Source: Myxococcales bacterium
GTDB lineage: Bacteria > Myxococcota_A > Polyangia > Fen-1088
NCBI GenBank assembly: GCA_025350815.1
Contig: JANXXE010000117.1
Coordinates: 1-42,418 of the forward strand
Length of the DNA stretch: 42,418 bases
Reading direction: 5' to 3'
A program made the translations under genes and the position numbers. The notes beneath the pieces are model-generated. The model worked only from the letters and a program-made list of their open reading frames with translations. It was not told where the DNA came from and did not search any database. Of this stretch, positions 42,157 to 42,418 are shown one piece after another (the first letter of the stretch is position 1; each line of letters starts with the position of its first letter).

Positions 42157-42418
42157 GGCGCAAACGCGTGGACGCGAGTCTGTGGATCTTGCTGGGTCTG
42201 ACGGTGGTGCTGGCGGCCGTCGCCTTCTGGACCGATCGCCAACTGCCGCTGCGGGGCCTGGGCGCCAGTGCACGTTTGTTTCGTTCCGTGTGGATCGAGC
42301 TGCTGCTCGGCTTTGTCGTCGCCGGCCTGGTGGACGTGCTTGTGCCTTCGCAGGTCTTGGTTCGGTGGTTGGGGGGCGAGGCGCCCACGCGCGGGATCCT
42401 GGTCGGCTGGGTGGTCGG
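42153..42418 (+). CDS. Permease, probably DUF318/ArsP-like, 3' end cut by window edge
   Basis: Only the first 88 residues are inside the window. They start at an ATG overlapping the pqqE stop (ATGA): a basic start (MRRKRVDASLW), one hydrophobic helix (WILLGLTVVLAAVAFWTD), and a second (IELLLGFVVAGLVDVLVPS) followed by VLVRWLGGEAPTRGILVGW. The pattern GFVVAGLVDVLVP then WLG resembles the opening of the PF03773 permease family (YraQ/ArsP type). Coupling to pqqE raises the possibility of a link to PQQ export, but this is only inference, since characterised family members export organoarsenicals or are uncharacterised. Confidence 0.65.
   Translation, partial: MRRKRVDASLWILLGLTVVLAAVAFWTDRQLPLRGLGASARLFRSVWIELLLGFVVAGLVDVLVPSQVLVRWLGGEAPTRGILVGWVV

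Overview
The window looks like chromosomal DNA from a GC-rich member of the Myxococcota (a myxobacterium or relative). The pointers are a 23-copy DUF4215 / Myxo_disulf_rpt cysteine-rich lipoprotein with a central fibro-slime domain, a malectin-like lipoprotein ending in a MYXO-CTERM-like tail, three modules of the planctomycete-type DUF1549/1553/1501 and DUF1592/1552 families (also common in myxobacteria), and dense gene packing with many GTG starts. I see no rRNA, tRNA, CRISPR array, insertion sequence or prophage. No stretch above about 300 bases lacks a gene; the longest gaps are about 190 to 240 bases.

Layout. (1) 1-5873: the end of a type I restriction HsdR gene, a SEC-C zinc-motif gene that looks frameshifted or internally deleted near its 5' end, and a membrane-anchored protein of unknown function. 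(2) 5932-10542: an MscS channel, a LysR-regulator remnant not annotated as a gene, then a two-component pair on the minus strand (14-repeat propeller histidine kinase and NarL-type regulator). (3) 10663-14618: a secreted cytochrome-c-like DUF1549/DUF1553 protein coupled to a Tat-exported DUF1501 protein, divergent from the kinase across a 120-base region holding a perfect 9-2-9 inverted repeat. (4) 14623-19379: minus-strand M1 aminopeptidase lipoprotein and a secreted alpha/beta hydrolase. (5) recA. (6) 20782-24622: DUF1592 and DUF1552 genes followed by a DUF1080 (3-keto-disaccharide hydrolase family) protein. (7) 24700-28855: a compact operon of a zinc-peptidase-like lipoprotein, a radical SAM protein with a CX4CX2C cluster motif, and an MFS transporter, which overlaps the comM/yifB gene tail to tail. 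(8) 30533-33600: a second DUF1592/DUF1552 pair on the minus strand. (9) 33653-38726: two large surface lipoproteins converging on a strong bidirectional terminator. (10) 38965-42156: a complete pqqABCDE operon for pyrroloquinoline quinone, followed by the start of a permease gene.

How the genes may fit together. Three secreted modules with CxxCH haem-type motifs, one beside a DUF1080 protein, lie within 31 kb of a PQQ operon. One speculative reading is an extracytoplasmic sugar-oxidation programme: PQQ enzymes and c-type haem proteins accept electrons from sugars, and 3-keto glycosides are cleaved by the DUF1080 enzyme. No PQQ dehydrogenase is visible here, so this remains a hypothesis. The kinase/regulator pair is placed to control the DUF1549 module. 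Other points worth a look are the SEC-C reading-frame break, the LysR remnant, operator-like repeats in two divergent promoters, a 29-base hairpin inside the DUF1549 gene, and a PqqA precursor with an unusually long tail.
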